Source: Allomuricauda sp.
GTDB taxonomy: Bacteria > Bacteroidota > Bacteroidia > Flavobacteriales > Flavobacteriaceae
Length of the DNA: 64,000 nucleotides
Direction: 5' to 3'
Assembly (NCBI RefSeq): GCF_028280385.1
Contig: NZ_JANQLX010000003.1
Location: forward strand, 1-64,000
In this document: piece after piece, positions 8,230 through 17,790 of the stretch
How positions within the stretch are numbered: the stretch's first letter is position 1
Layout of the letters: every line of letters starts with the position of its first letter
Made by a program: the position numbers and the translations under genes
Notes under the pieces: model-generated
The model's database searches: none
Seen by the model: only the letters and a program-made list of their open reading frames with translations
What the model was told of the DNA's origin: nothing

Positions 8230-9347
8230 TCTACTTCATTTATATCTTCAATAATTCCTAAACGTTTGGCGCGTGACTCCCAATTCTTTCTGGCGAGTAA
8301 TTGCAGGTTTTCAACGTTGTCACTTTCGTCCATTATTTCCAATCCTAGCAGGGTTTCAATAACATCTTCTTGGGTAACCAGCCCACTAACGGAACCGTAT
8401 TCATCCACAACCAGTGAAATGTGCTCCCGTTGCTCCACAAATTTTTCAAAAAGCTCCGGTATAGGCTTGGTTCGGTTAGTAACGAGTATTTCCCTTTTGA
8501 TGGTGGATAATTTTTCCTTACCATTTTTATTGATAATGGCCTCCAACAATTCATCCTTCAGAAAAAAGCCGGTGATGTTATCCATACTTTCGCCATAAAG
8601 GGGAATTCTGGAGAACCGCAGGGGTCTGTTCGCTTCAAAAAATTCCTGTATCGTGGTGTTTTCCGATGCTATTTTCATCACTGTCCTTGGGGTCATTACA
8701 TCTTTGGCGAGGATTTCGTCAAACTTTAGGAGGTTTTTGATCACTTTTGATTCGGATTCCTGAAAAACGCCTTCCTCATGGGCGATTTCGGTCATTGCCG
8801 TAAAATCCTCCCTGCTAAGCACGCTTCCGTGATGTCCTTTTTTCCCGATAAGTTTGGTGAACAATTGCAACAGCCAAAGCAATCCTGTCCATTTGAGCAG
8901 AAACACCATGATATTTAGCGACTTGGCGGTGAAATTTGCAAGCTGCTTCCAATAAGTTGCGCCAATGGTTTTAGGGATAATCTCGGATGCCACCAAGATC
9001 AAAATGGTCATTACAGATGAAACCACCCCAACCATAAGGTCTTCTGTAAATTGAAATCCGAACAATTTTCTTGGAGTGCTCCCATAAATTTCGGCATAAG
9101 CCACTTTGGCCTGCACTCCAACCAAGATGGCCCCAACGGTATGGGCAATGGTATTTAGCGTTAAGATGGCTATCAAAGGCTTGTCCACATCCTTTTTTAA
9201 GGACTCCAACTGCAAGGCATATTCTTTCCCCTCTTGTTTTTTAACATTGACAAAGGTGGGGGTGATGCTCAGGAGCACGGCCTCCAAAATGGAGCATAAA
9301 AAGGAAAAAAAGATGGAAATAAACGCGTAAAAAAGGAGAAGGCCCAT
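8226..9347 (-). CDS. CNNM/CBS-domain transmembrane protein (CorC/hemolysin C-like)
   Basis: A 373-residue inner-membrane protein. The N-terminal DUF21/CNNM domain has about four hydrophobic helices (residues 2-25, 58-80, 105-125, 145-165) and the conserved SEIIPK motif near 122. It is followed by EDVMTPR-like DVMTPRT (about 215) and a CBS pair. Such proteins are linked to Mg2+ or Co2+ transport and efflux. The C-terminal CorC_HlyC transporter-associated domain usually found after the CBS pair is short or missing here: only about 50 residues follow. It is first in the operon with ogt, the exonuclease and the VOC gene, which is unusual company. Confidence 0.9.
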   Translation of the reverse strand: MGLLLFYAFISIFFSFLCSILEAVLLSITPTFVNVKKQEGKEYALQLESLKKDVDKPLIAILTLNTIAHTVGAILVGVQAKVAYAEIYGSTPRKLFGFQFTEDLMVGVVSSVMTILILVASEIIPKTIGATYWKQLANFTAKSLNIMVFLLKWTGLLWLLQLFTKLIGKKGHHGSVLSREDFTAMTEIAHEEGVFQESESKVIKNLLKFDEILAKDVMTPRTVMKIASENTTIQEFFEANRPLRFSRIPLYGESMDNITGFFLKDELLEAIINKNGKEKLSTIKREILVTNRTKPIPELFEKFVEQREHISLVVDEYGSVSGLVTQEDVIETLLGLEIMDESDNVENLQLLARKNWESRAKRLGIIEDINEVE

Positions 9348-9399
9348 ATGTTAAAGCTAGTGCCACTAAAATAAGGATTAGGAACGAATTCCCATGCGC

Positions 9400-10695
9400 T
9401 TATTTCTCTTCCGAACCGTAAAAGATATGGTGCAGTTGGGAACGTAGGTTCAAACTGTACAGTTTTCGGTGGGTCCGCGACGGATAGACCCTGTTAGAAA
9501 GAAAAATATAGGTCAATTTGTTTTCTGGGTCCGCCCAAACAAATGTCCCGGTGAAGCCGGCATGCCCGAAACTTTTCGGACTAGCTTTGGGGGATGGATA
9601 AGCGTCGGCCACCGACAATGTATCATTGCCAATCAAGGGTTTATCAAATCCCAGGCCCCGCCGATTATCGTTTTCCGGAAATTGGATTTTGGTAAATTCC
9701 TCCATGGTGGCCTTGGAGATCAATTGTTTCCCGTCCAGGGTCGCTCCCATGTTCTGATAAAACAGCATCAACTTGGCCAAGTCCTCCGCGGTTCCAAAAA
9801 GTCCAGCATTCCCGGAGATACCGCCCAGCAAGGATGCGTTTTCGTCATGTACCCAACCGTGTACCAATTCTTTTCGGAACAAAGTGTCTATTTCAGTAGG
9901 TACAATCTTGTTTTTATATCCTTTGGTGGCAGGTTTGAAACCTAGGGTGGAACAGCCCAATGGATCATAGATGGTATTCTCCAAGTAGGTTTCGTAGTCT
10001 ACCCCGGTAATGTCTGCAATAAGTTGTGGATAAATAAGAAAGCTCAAGCCTGAATACTTGTATTTCTTTTCTTCGGAAACTTCAGACCGATCAATTTTCC
10101 TAAACATTTTGCGTTGGAACCGGTTTTTTACATAAAGGTTCCTGTAGGCTTGTTTTTGAAACTCATCAGAGGATTGGCTTCGTATAAATCGTTTTTTGAT
10201 CCTATCACCTTTGATGACATCTTCCAAGAAAATGATATAGGGAATCAATCCAGCTTGATGGCTCAATATTTCGCGAAGGGTAAGTTCTTTTTTGTCCTTT
10301 CTTTTGGCCCATGGTTTCCAATAGGTGCTAAAAGGGGCATCCAGATCTAGTTTGTTCTCATCCACCAATTTGATAAGTGCGGGCAAAGGAGCCGTGATTT
10401 TGGTCACGGACGCCAGGTCGTATATGTCGTCCAAGGCCACTTTTTGGACACTGTCATAGGTATGGTACCCATAAGCTTTGTGAAAAATCACCTTATTGTC
10501 CTTCGCAATCAGGATTTGGGCTCCAGGAAATGCCTGTTCGCGGATGCCCAGCTGCATAAGGGAATCTACCTGTTGGTTAACCAACATACTGTCCAAACCT
10601 GCCTGGGACAGACTGTTCTGTTCCAACTTATTTTGGGCAATGCCAACTGCTTGATTGAAAACCAGGAAAATACAAGAGAGTAAAAAAGTACGCAT
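9400..10695 (-). CDS. Serine hydrolase, beta-lactamase class C / penicillin-binding-protein-like
   Basis: A 431-residue exported protein with a signal peptide (MRTFLLSCIFLVFNQAVGIAQ). The beta-lactamase fold carries SVTK (Ser96-Lys99) as SxxK nucleophile motif, a YSG at about 212 as the Tyr motif, and HAG near 388 in place of KTG, as in many esterase/D-aminopeptidase-type members. It is probably a periplasmic esterase or peptidase acting on cell wall or small esters; antibiotic hydrolysis cannot be claimed. It lies 22 bases downstream of hemB in the same direction, so it may be the tail of the heme operon. Confidence 0.88.
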   Translation of the reverse strand: MRTFLLSCIFLVFNQAVGIAQNKLEQNSLSQAGLDSMLVNQQVDSLMQLGIREQAFPGAQILIAKDNKVIFHKAYGYHTYDSVQKVALDDIYDLASVTKITAPLPALIKLVDENKLDLDAPFSTYWKPWAKRKDKKELTLREILSHQAGLIPYIIFLEDVIKGDRIKKRFIRSQSSDEFQKQAYRNLYVKNRFQRKMFRKIDRSEVSEEKKYKYSGLSFLIYPQLIADITGVDYETYLENTIYDPLGCSTLGFKPATKGYKNKIVPTEIDTLFRKELVHGWVHDENASLLGGISGNAGLFGTAEDLAKLMLFYQNMGATLDGKQLISKATMEEFTKIQFPENDNRRGLGFDKPLIGNDTLSVADAYPSPKASPKSFGHAGFTGTFVWADPENKLTYIFLSNRVYPSRTHRKLYSLNLRSQLHHIFYGSEEK

Positions 10696-10717
10696 AGGAC
10701 GGATGTAAGTGCTAAAG

Positions 10718-11707
10718 TTAACCCATTATTCGGACAAAATCCTTGGCAAAATAACTGGCAATGATATTGGCTCCGGCTCTTTTGATTGCTGTTAGTTGTT
10801 CCATCATCACCGCATCATGGTCCAACCACCCTTTTTGGGCCGCTGCCTTGATCATGGCATATTCCCCGGACACTTGGTACACCGCTACGGGAACCTCCAC
10901 CTCATTTTTGATTTCTCGAACAATGTCCAGATAGGGGAGGCCAGGTTTCACCATGACAATATCTGCTCCTTCATCAACGTCCATTTGTGTTTCCCTTATG
11001 GCCTCAAACCTGTTGGCGGGATCCATTTGATAGGTCTTTTTGTCCTTGGGCACATTGGCAATATCCACGGGAGCGGAATCCAGGGCATCCCTAAAAGGAC
11101 CGTAGTAGGCACTGGCATATTTGGCCGAGTAGCTCATGATTCCGGTATTGGTAAATCCTTCATCTTCCAAGGCTTCCCGAATGGTCAGGATGCGACCATC
11201 CATCATATCGCTCGGGGCAACAAAATCGGCTCCCGCTTGTGCATGGGAAATGCTCATTTCTGCCAAGACCTCTGAAGTTTCATCGTTAAGAATCTGTCCT
11301 TCTGCCACAATCCCATCATGGCCGTATGAAGAAAAGGGGTCAAGGGCCACATCGGTCATGACCAGCATTTCAGGGCAGGCATTTTTTACCGTTTTTATAG
11401 CTCTTTGCATTAAGCCTTCAGGGTTTAGGGCTTCGGTTCCCTTGTTGTCCTTAAGGTCATCTGGGACCTTCACAAAAAGTAATACAGCACAGAAGCCCAT
11501 TTTCCATAAGTCTTTGACTTCCTTTTCCAGTTCATCCAGGCTCATTCTAAAGTAATTGGGCATAGAAGGAATTTCTTCCTTGATCCCTTTGCCTTCAACA
11601 ACAAATAGTGGAACCAGAAAATCATCGGTAGTTACAACGGTTTCGCGTACCAGCCTTCTGACGGATTCGGTGGTTCTAAGCCTTCTATTTCTGATCAATG
11701 GATACAT
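10718..11707 (-). CDS. hemB: Porphobilinogen synthase (delta-aminolevulinic acid dehydratase)
   Basis: A 329-residue cytoplasmic enzyme that condenses two 5-aminolevulinate molecules to porphobilinogen. The two active-site lysines are visible: Lys196 in SYSAKYASAYYGPFR and the Schiff-base Lys254 in MVKPGLPYLD. The metal-site segment reads DVALDPFSSYGHDG (119-132), with Asp and Ala where zinc-type enzymes have Cys, so this is the Mg-dependent type lacking the catalytic Cys3-zinc site. It is the last hem gene of the minus-strand cluster, 28 bases after the PhzF-like gene. Confidence 0.97.
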   Translation of the reverse strand: MYPLIRNRRLRTTESVRRLVRETVVTTDDFLVPLFVVEGKGIKEEIPSMPNYFRMSLDELEKEVKDLWKMGFCAVLLFVKVPDDLKDNKGTEALNPEGLMQRAIKTVKNACPEMLVMTDVALDPFSSYGHDGIVAEGQILNDETSEVLAEMSISHAQAGADFVAPSDMMDGRILTIREALEDEGFTNTGIMSYSAKYASAYYGPFRDALDSAPVDIANVPKDKKTYQMDPANRFEAIRETQMDVDEGADIVMVKPGLPYLDIVREIKNEVEVPVAVYQVSGEYAMIKAAAQKGWLDHDAVMMEQLTAIKRAGANIIASYFAKDFVRIMG

Positions 11708-11735
11708 AGTGCATGTTTATAACTTGTTCTTCTCA

Positions 11736-12524
11736 CTAAATTTCAATTTCACCTACTAGATATGGAACGGCCTTTCCTGATATTTTAACGCGATCGCCAA
11801 GGTATTCGCAAAGGAGGTCTCCCCCTCTTTTTGAAAGTTGCTTGGCGGTCAGTTTGGTTTTGTCCAGGACTTTCGACCAGTATGGGGTCAGGGTGGTGTG
11901 GGCAGAACCGGTTACCGGGTCTTCTGGGATGCCGCATTGTGGAAAAAAGGCCCTTGATACAAAATCAACCTTGTCCCCGGGGGCCGAAACAATGACTCCC
12001 CTGCAATCCAGTTGGTCCAACAAATGAAAGTTGGGATTGATCGCTTCAATTTCTTGTTGGGAATTGTAGATCAACAGATAGTCTGTTTTGCCTTTAATGG
12101 TCTTGATCGGCGTAAGTCCAATGGCATTGTTTATTTCTGAGATACCTCGTATGGAAGCGGTTAAATCAGTTGGGAAATCGAGGGTCAACAATCCGTTGGA
12201 GTGACGTTCCACCGACAATGGCCCGCTCCGTGGCGAATGAAAGTTGACAGTGTTTTCAGGCACACCATGGTAATGGAAAAGCACATAGGCGGTAGCCAAG
12301 GTGGCATGGCCGCATAGGTCAACTTCGGTTTCCGGGGTAAACCAACGAATTTCGAAGACACTGTTTTTTTGGACCACAAAAGCGGTTTCGGCCAGATTGT
12401 TTTCCTCTGCAATATGTTGCATCAATGCAGAATCCAACCAAGCATCCAAAATACAAACTGCAGCCGGATTTCCTCCAAAAATCCGATCTGTAAAGGCATC
12501 AATTTGATATAAAGTGAGTTTCAT
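11736..12524 (-). CDS. PhzF family isomerase-like protein
   Basis: A 262-residue member of the PhzF/diaminopimelate epimerase-like fold. It begins LYQIDAFTDRIFGGNPAAVC, with the conserved Glu in the segment NLAETAFV (about 42-49), and later has DLCGHATLA (about 70-78) and the second-domain glycine turn PVTGSAHTTL. Members isomerise small hydroxy acids; true phenazine synthesis is not implied because no other phz gene is present. It sits between hemF and hemB with 16- and 28-base gaps, so it is expressed with heme genes. Any role in tetrapyrrole metabolism is untested. Confidence 0.9.
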   Translation of the reverse strand: MKLTLYQIDAFTDRIFGGNPAAVCILDAWLDSALMQHIAEENNLAETAFVVQKNSVFEIRWFTPETEVDLCGHATLATAYVLFHYHGVPENTVNFHSPRSGPLSVERHSNGLLTLDFPTDLTASIRGISEINNAIGLTPIKTIKGKTDYLLIYNSQQEIEAINPNFHLLDQLDCRGVIVSAPGDKVDFVSRAFFPQCGIPEDPVTGSAHTTLTPYWSKVLDKTKLTAKQLSKRGGDLLCEYLGDRVKISGKAVPYLVGEIEI

Positions 12525-12540
12525 GGTATAAAGCTAATAA

Positions 12541-13443
12541 TTAGACCCATTGTTTTGGCTCCATCAGCACTTTAATCAACCTTTCTTCTTCGCTACCCTT
12601 TTCAGCTTGATGGTCATACCTCCATTGCACATGTGGGGGCAGGCTCATTAGAATGCTTTCAATACGGCCGTTGGTCCGCAACCCAAACAGGGTACCTTTG
12701 TCATGTACTAGATTGAACTCCACATACCTGCCCCTTCTAATTTCCTGCCAGTCCCTTTGCACTTGGGAATAATCCAAATCTTTTCTTCGATTCACGATAG
12801 GAACATAGGCTTCAAGAAAACTATCGCCCACTTCGGTCACAAATTGATACCAATCTTCCATGTGCATGGTATCGGTTTGCTTACAGTAATCAAAGAAAAG
12901 GCCACCTACCCCGCGGGCTTCGTTTCTATGGGCATTCCAGAAATATTCATCGCACCTTTTCTTATAGGTAGGATAAAACTCGGGATTATGTGTATCGCAG
13001 GCGCGTTTACAAACCGAGTGAAAATGCTTAGCATCCTCATCGAATAGATAGTAGGGCGTTAGGTCCTGCCCCCCGCCAAACCACTGATCAACAATTTGGC
13101 CTTCTTTGTCATACATTTCAAAATAGCGCCAGTTGGCATGCACAGTAGGAACGAAGGGATTTTTTGGATGGATGACCAAACTCAATCCACAAGCAAAGAA
13201 ATCTACATTCCCCACTCCAAAATAGTGCTGCATGCTTTTTGGTAGTTCTCCATGGACCGCTGAAATATTGACACCTCCCTTTTCGAAAACATTCCCATTT
13301 TGGATTACCCTGGTTCTTCCCCCTCCACCTTCTGGGCGCTGCCATAGATTCTCTTGGAACTTGGCTTTGCCGTCCACGGATTCCAATTTTGCGGTGATGG
13401 TATCCTGCAGTTGTTGAATGTAATTGTAAAATTGATCCTTCAT
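12541..13443 (-). CDS. hemF: Oxygen-dependent coproporphyrinogen III oxidase
   Basis: A 300-residue enzyme that oxidatively decarboxylates coproporphyrinogen III to protoporphyrinogen IX using O2. Family signatures include the substrate-binding stretch HPKNPFVPTVHANWRYFE (92-109, with His102), GGGQDLTPYY (123-132) and the C-terminal SLPPHVQWRYD. Length is normal. Its ATG overlaps the stop of the DUF6973 gene by 4 bases (13440-13443). Use of HemF implies an aerobic lifestyle; no oxygen-independent hemN is seen in this window. Confidence 0.97.
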   Translation of the reverse strand: MKDQFYNYIQQLQDTITAKLESVDGKAKFQENLWQRPEGGGGRTRVIQNGNVFEKGGVNISAVHGELPKSMQHYFGVGNVDFFACGLSLVIHPKNPFVPTVHANWRYFEMYDKEGQIVDQWFGGGQDLTPYYLFDEDAKHFHSVCKRACDTHNPEFYPTYKKRCDEYFWNAHRNEARGVGGLFFDYCKQTDTMHMEDWYQFVTEVGDSFLEAYVPIVNRRKDLDYSQVQRDWQEIRRGRYVEFNLVHDKGTLFGLRTNGRIESILMSLPPHVQWRYDHQAEKGSEEERLIKVLMEPKQWV

Positions 13444-13934
13444 GATAGTTTGGTAATATGGGCCAGTTGGTTTTTTAGGGTTGATAGGTCACTCTTGCTT
13501 TGTATGAATGTTGAATTGGAGGCCATTTCTTTGATGTGATTGACAATCCCAGTAATTGTTTTATCCGAATACATTTCGAAAAGATTCCGACCAACATGGT
13601 TATTGTGCAAATCCATGGCCTTGGCCAATTCTGAATTGGGAAATGCTTCCTCATGCCAATCGGTTATCTGTTTTGTCCAGGCTAAAATCTTGGTCTGATC
13701 GTTACTCCATCTTTGACATTTTTTAGCGATGATAAAATTCCACAGCGCATGACGAAATGCATTGGCCGGACCATTTTTATGATGTTTCCGACCATAGTGT
13801 TCCGTGGATATTTTCATACTCTGTTGAGTGGCTTTAAAAGTTGGTAGTACGAACCAGGGATTGCGCAAGCCTATTAGGAAAATCTTACCCAACATTTTGG
13901 GCCGCAACCTGGTCAGTACTTTTATGGGGTTCAC
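13440..13934 (-). CDS. DUF6973-like hypothetical protein inside the heme operon
   Basis: A 164-residue protein of unknown function. Its most distinctive segments are a His-rich [19 protein letters not shown] (about 48-66) and [13 protein letters not shown] (about 108-120), arranged like metal or substrate ligands in a helical fold. There is no signal peptide; the N-terminus is basic. I believe it resembles the DUF6973 family. It overlaps hemE by 4 bases (13931-13934) and hemF by 4 bases (13440-13443), so it is translationally coupled on both sides to successive enzymes of heme synthesis. Confidence 0.75.
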   Translation of the reverse strand: MNPIKVLTRLRPKMLGKIFLIGLRNPWFVLPTFKATQQSMKISTEHYGRKHHKNGPANAFRHALWNFIIAKKCQRWSNDQTKILAWTKQITDWHEEAFPNSELAKAMDLHNNHVGRNLFEMYSDKTITGIVNHIKEMASNSTFIQSKSDLSTLKNQLAHITKLS

Positions 13935-14956
13935 TCTTTATAGGATTTAACCGCTTCAATAAATGCCGCAGCATTCTCCAATGGAATATGGGGCAAAATG
14001 CCATGGCCCAAATTGACCACATATTTATCCTTCCCAAAATCCTGGATCATCTGCCTTACCATTTCCTTTATTTTTTCAGGGGGCGAAAGCAATCGGGCTG
14101 GATCAAAATTACCTTGTAACGTTATTTGACCCCCGGTAAGATAACGGGCATTTTGCGCTGAACAAGTCCAGTCAACCCCCACGGCGGAAGCACCGGATTG
14201 TGCCATTTCCCTTAGGGCAAACCAACAACCCTTGCCAAATACAATAACCGGGGCATCGTCCTTGAGAGCGTCAACAATTTGTTGGATGTATTGCCACGAA
14301 AATTCTTGATAATCCATTGGGGATAACATACCTCCCCAAGAGTCGAATACTTGAACCGCATTTACACCGGCCTTCACTTTGGCCTTGAGGTATGCAATGG
14401 TGGTATCGGTAATTTTTTGGAGCAGCTTATGGGCCGCTTCAGGTTGGGTAAAGCAAAAGCCCCTGGCTTTATCAAAACTTTTGCTTCCTTGCCCCTCCAC
14501 GCAATAACATAAAATGGTCCATGGAGATCCCGCAAACCCGATCAAGGGGATTTCATTGTCCAGTTTTTCCTTGGTCATGGTAATGGCATCCAGCACATAA
14601 CCAAGTGAATCTTCTATGTTGGGTACAACAACGCTTTCTAAATCTTTAGCCGTACGGATGGGATTTGGAAGATAGGGTCCAAAGTTGGGTTTCATCTGCA
14701 CCTCAATATCCATGGCTTGCGGAATTACCAAAATATCGGAAAACAGAATGGCAGCATCCATGCCGTATCTGCGAATGGGCTGTACGGTAATTTCAGAAGC
14801 AAGTTCCGGGGTCTGGCAGCGTGTGAAGAAATCGTACTTTTTCCTTAGTTCCATAAACTCTGGTAAATAGCGCCCGGCTTGACGCATCATCCATACCGGG
14901 GGCCTGTCCACGGTTTCTCCCTTTAGGGCTCTTAAGAACAAATCGTTTTTAATCAT
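13931..14956 (-). CDS. hemE: Uroporphyrinogen decarboxylase
   Basis: A 341-residue enzyme converting uroporphyrinogen III to coproporphyrinogen III by four decarboxylations. Signatures are [16 protein letters not shown] (about 19-34) with the substrate-binding Arg residues, the Asp-containing [10 protein letters not shown] (about 73-82), and GFAGSPWT (about 145-152). Length fits the family. It overlaps hemD by 8 bases upstream and the DUF6973 gene by 4 bases downstream, indicating a single polycistronic message. Confidence 0.97.
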   Translation of the reverse strand: MIKNDLFLRALKGETVDRPPVWMMRQAGRYLPEFMELRKKYDFFTRCQTPELASEITVQPIRRYGMDAAILFSDILVIPQAMDIEVQMKPNFGPYLPNPIRTAKDLESVVVPNIEDSLGYVLDAITMTKEKLDNEIPLIGFAGSPWTILCYCVEGQGSKSFDKARGFCFTQPEAAHKLLQKITDTTIAYLKAKVKAGVNAVQVFDSWGGMLSPMDYQEFSWQYIQQIVDALKDDAPVIVFGKGCWFALREMAQSGASAVGVDWTCSAQNARYLTGGQITLQGNFDPARLLSPPEKIKEMVRQMIQDFGKDKYVVNLGHGILPHIPLENAAAFIEAVKSYKE

Positions 14957-15614
14957 ATTGCTTACAGTGTTTTATGGCTTTTACCAGCACATTTTCAACG
15001 GTGGGTTTGCTGGCGACCACAATTTGATCTGAATATTTTCGCGCTTCTTCGGCAGTAGTGTTTCCTATGCAGAAAAGCACGGTGTTATTTATGGGATTTT
15101 CCTGGACAAAACTTTTTATACCACTTGGACTATAAAATAATATGCCATCAAATTCCCGTTGGAACTTTTTTGGTTTGAATAGGGTGCTATATCCCTCGAT
15201 TTCCTTATACCGAACGTTATTTTTGGATAGTATTTCGGGAAGTTCGCTTCGGCGTAAATTCCCCGAAATGAACAAAAAATGCCTGTTTTTATCAGTTTTT
15301 ACTATAAAATGGGCCAAATCAACGGCATTTTCCGCCATTTTCACCACATTGATGCCGTGATCCTCTAAGTATTGTTTCGTTTTTTCTCCCACACAATATG
15401 CCGAAATTCCAGAATAGTCTTTTTTATGGGAAGATTGTAGAAATGCCTTGACAGCATTCTTGCTTGTAAAGATAAGATGGTAGAACTCCTCGGGAATTTG
15501 GAGTTTTGACAACTCAATTTGTATGGCATTGTATTCTACCAAACCAATTCCGGAGTTCAGGAACAATTCCTTTTGACTTTGGGAAAGTAGTCTAGTGGAG
15601 AGCACTGTTTTCAT
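14949..15614 (-). CDS. hemD: Uroporphyrinogen-III synthase
   Basis: A 221-residue protein assigned by fold pattern and position. HemD sequences diverge widely, but this one has the two-domain Rossmann-like layout, the helix-turn [12 protein letters not shown] (about 49-60), the matching second-domain motif [12 protein letters not shown] (about 160-171) and [10 protein letters not shown] (about 182-191). It closes hydroxymethylbilane to uroporphyrinogen III. The start overlaps the end of hemC by 23 bases (15592-15614), consistent with coupled translation and with the unstable HMB intermediate passing directly from HemC to HemD. Confidence 0.93.
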   Translation of the reverse strand: MKTVLSTRLLSQSQKELFLNSGIGLVEYNAIQIELSKLQIPEEFYHLIFTSKNAVKAFLQSSHKKDYSGISAYCVGEKTKQYLEDHGINVVKMAENAVDLAHFIVKTDKNRHFLFISGNLRRSELPEILSKNNVRYKEIEGYSTLFKPKKFQREFDGILFYSPSGIKSFVQENPINNTVLFCIGNTTAEEARKYSDQIVVASKPTVENVLVKAIKHCKQYD

Positions 15615-16518
15615 TACGAATGGCTTCCATTAATTTATCACCTCCCTGGGCCAAGACTTCCTTGGCACAATCAGCACCAAATCCGTTTATTTCATTTATG
15701 GAGATACTTTTTTCCAGACTTATTCTCTGTTTTCCATCCAATGAGAAGAGCACACCGGTAAAAACAATGGTATCCGTGTTGATTTGGGCCAAGGCCCCAA
15801 TGGGAGCGGTACATCCGCCTTCTAGCGTGCGGAGAAATTCACGTTCTACCTTGGTTGCCAATTCAGATTCTTTATGGTTCAGATGTTCAAGCGCTTTTCT
15901 ACTGAAATCGTCGTGTTCCATGGCCACTGTCAGCATGGCTCCTTGGGCGGGGGCCGGAACCATCCAATCCAAGCTCAAAACATCCTTGGGTAATAGTTTT
16001 ATCCGTTCCAGACCCGCTTTGGCAAAGATGGCACCTTGCCAGTCATTTTCAATGAGTTTGATGAGCCTTGTGTTTACATTTCCCCTAAGGTCAACCACCT
16101 TATGTTGCGGATATTTGTGGAGCCATTGCGCTTTGCGACGCAAACTTCCCGTGGCAATGGTTACGGGAACATCGGAATCCAAAAACTCCGACCCCTTATG
16201 AACCAAAATATCTTCGGTTACGGCCCGCTCCAAAACCGCTGCTTGTACGATACCCTTGGGTAATTGAGTGGGCACATCCTTCATGGAATGCACTGCAATG
16301 TCCACCTGACCTTTGATCATGGCAATGTCCAGGGTCTTGGTAAAAATGCCGGTTATACCCAATTCGTAGAGCGGTTTGTCCAAAACTTGATCTCCAGTAG
16401 ATTTAATGGGAACCAATGTGGAATCATAACCGTGTTCCGCCAGTTTTTGTTGTACGGTGGTCGCCTGCCATAAAGCTAACTCGCTATCGCGGGTTCCGAT
16501 TCGTATGATTTTGCTCAT
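15592..16518 (-). CDS. hemC: Hydroxymethylbilane synthase (porphobilinogen deaminase)
   Basis: A 308-residue enzyme polymerising four porphobilinogens to hydroxymethylbilane. Visible are the N-terminal IRIGTRDSELALWQA (5-19), HSMKDVP (77-83) with the catalytic Asp, the Arg cluster GSLRRKAQW, and the dipyrromethane-cofactor attachment Cys236 in LEGGCTAPIG. Normal length and all key residues present. It overlaps hemA by 4 bases upstream and hemD by 23 bases downstream. Confidence 0.98.
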   Translation of the reverse strand: MSKIIRIGTRDSELALWQATTVQQKLAEHGYDSTLVPIKSTGDQVLDKPLYELGITGIFTKTLDIAMIKGQVDIAVHSMKDVPTQLPKGIVQAAVLERAVTEDILVHKGSEFLDSDVPVTIATGSLRRKAQWLHKYPQHKVVDLRGNVNTRLIKLIENDWQGAIFAKAGLERIKLLPKDVLSLDWMVPAPAQGAMLTVAMEHDDFSRKALEHLNHKESELATKVEREFLRTLEGGCTAPIGALAQINTDTIVFTGVLFSLDGKQRISLEKSISINEINGFGADCAKEVLAQGGDKLMEAIRNENSALH

Positions 16519-17771
16519 TTTGAATCGATTTCTAGCTGAAACACTTTTTGAATGAGCTCCAGGCTATCTTGGGTGTCCACGCCAGAGCTTTTAAGGTGGT
16601 TGGCAAATTGTTTGGTTATTTTTTGAATGATCCTTCCTGAAATAAGTTCCGCCTGGTCTTGGTCAAAATCGGAGATTTTTTTGGATTGAAAATCAATTTC
16701 CTCAGCTTTCATGGTATTCAACTTATCTTTCAATGCATTGATTACCGGAGCAAACTTTCGGGTTTCCAGCCATTTCAGAAATTCTTTTTTTACCTCATCT
16801 ATGATGGACTCTGCCTTGGGCACAAAGGTCTTTCTTTTGCTTAGGGTCTCATCGGTTATTTGCGAAAGTTGGTCCAAATGTACCAAGGAGACGTTCTCCA
16901 ATTCCAGCACATCGTCCGAAACATTTTTGGGAACGGACAGGTCCAGGATCAACAGGGGTTTTTTGGTATGGATCAAAGCCTTTGAGATGGTGGGAAGTTG
17001 CGCACCAGTAGCGACCACCAGGATATCCGTTTTTCTTATCTCGGTTTGAAGATCCCCATAATCTTTAACGGTAAGGTGGAATTTTCCAGCAACTTCTTCA
17101 GCCTTTTCCCTGGTCCTGTTGATGAGTGTTATATGGGAATTATTCGAATGTTTGATGAGGTTTTCACAAGTGTTCCTGCCTATTTTCCCTGTACCGAACA
17201 ATAATATGTTCTTGTCGGCAATGTTGGGAACGTTGTTCAGGATGTATTTTACCGAAGCAAAGGCCACCGATGTGGCGCCAGATGATAGTTCAGTTTCATT
17301 TTTTATGCGCTTACTGGCCTGGATCACCGCGTTGCACAAACGTTCTATGAACGGATTGGCCATGTCATCTTTTTTAGCGCGATAAAAACCTTGTTTTATT
17401 TGGCTGATAATTTCAAAGTCACCAAGTATTTGACTGTCCAGCCCTGTTCCCACTTTAAACATATGGGAGATGGCATCGTGGTTTTTGAGAACATAGGCCA
17501 CATCTTGAAATTCCTCGACGCTGCCCTGGGTCTGATCGCACAACAACTTTATGAGTTGGAAGGGATGTTGTGCAAATCCATATAATTCAGTACGATTGCA
17601 GGTGGAAATTGCCAGAAGGCCATCAATGCCCTGTTCCTTGGCACTGGCCATAATCCGATCAATGGCAGGTACGTCCAAACTAAACTTGCCCCTTACCTCT
17701 GCATCCGCCTTCTTATAGCTAAGTCCTATGGCGTAGAACGAATTATGTCTTGAAATGTGGTAACTCTTCAT
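16515..17771 (-). CDS. hemA: Glutamyl-tRNA reductase
   Basis: A 418-residue enzyme that reduces glutamyl-tRNA(Glu) to glutamate-1-semialdehyde, the first committed step of the C5 pathway. The nucleophile Cys58 lies in AISTCNRTELYG. The NADPH-binding domain has LLFGTGKIGRNT (about 191-202), and a helical dimerisation domain closes the protein. It is the first gene of the heme operon, facing a divergent AraC regulator across a 209-base intergenic region. The next enzyme, HemL, is not in the window. Confidence 0.97.
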   Translation of the reverse strand: MKSYHISRHNSFYAIGLSYKKADAEVRGKFSLDVPAIDRIMASAKEQGIDGLLAISTCNRTELYGFAQHPFQLIKLLCDQTQGSVEEFQDVAYVLKNHDAISHMFKVGTGLDSQILGDFEIISQIKQGFYRAKKDDMANPFIERLCNAVIQASKRIKNETELSSGATSVAFASVKYILNNVPNIADKNILLFGTGKIGRNTCENLIKHSNNSHITLINRTREKAEEVAGKFHLTVKDYGDLQTEIRKTDILVVATGAQLPTISKALIHTKKPLLILDLSVPKNVSDDVLELENVSLVHLDQLSQITDETLSKRKTFVPKAESIIDEVKKEFLKWLETRKFAPVINALKDKLNTMKAEEIDFQSKKISDFDQDQAELISGRIIQKITKQFANHLKSSGVDTQDSLELIQKVFQLEIDSK

Positions 17772-17790
17772 AAAAAATATGAATCGCCAA

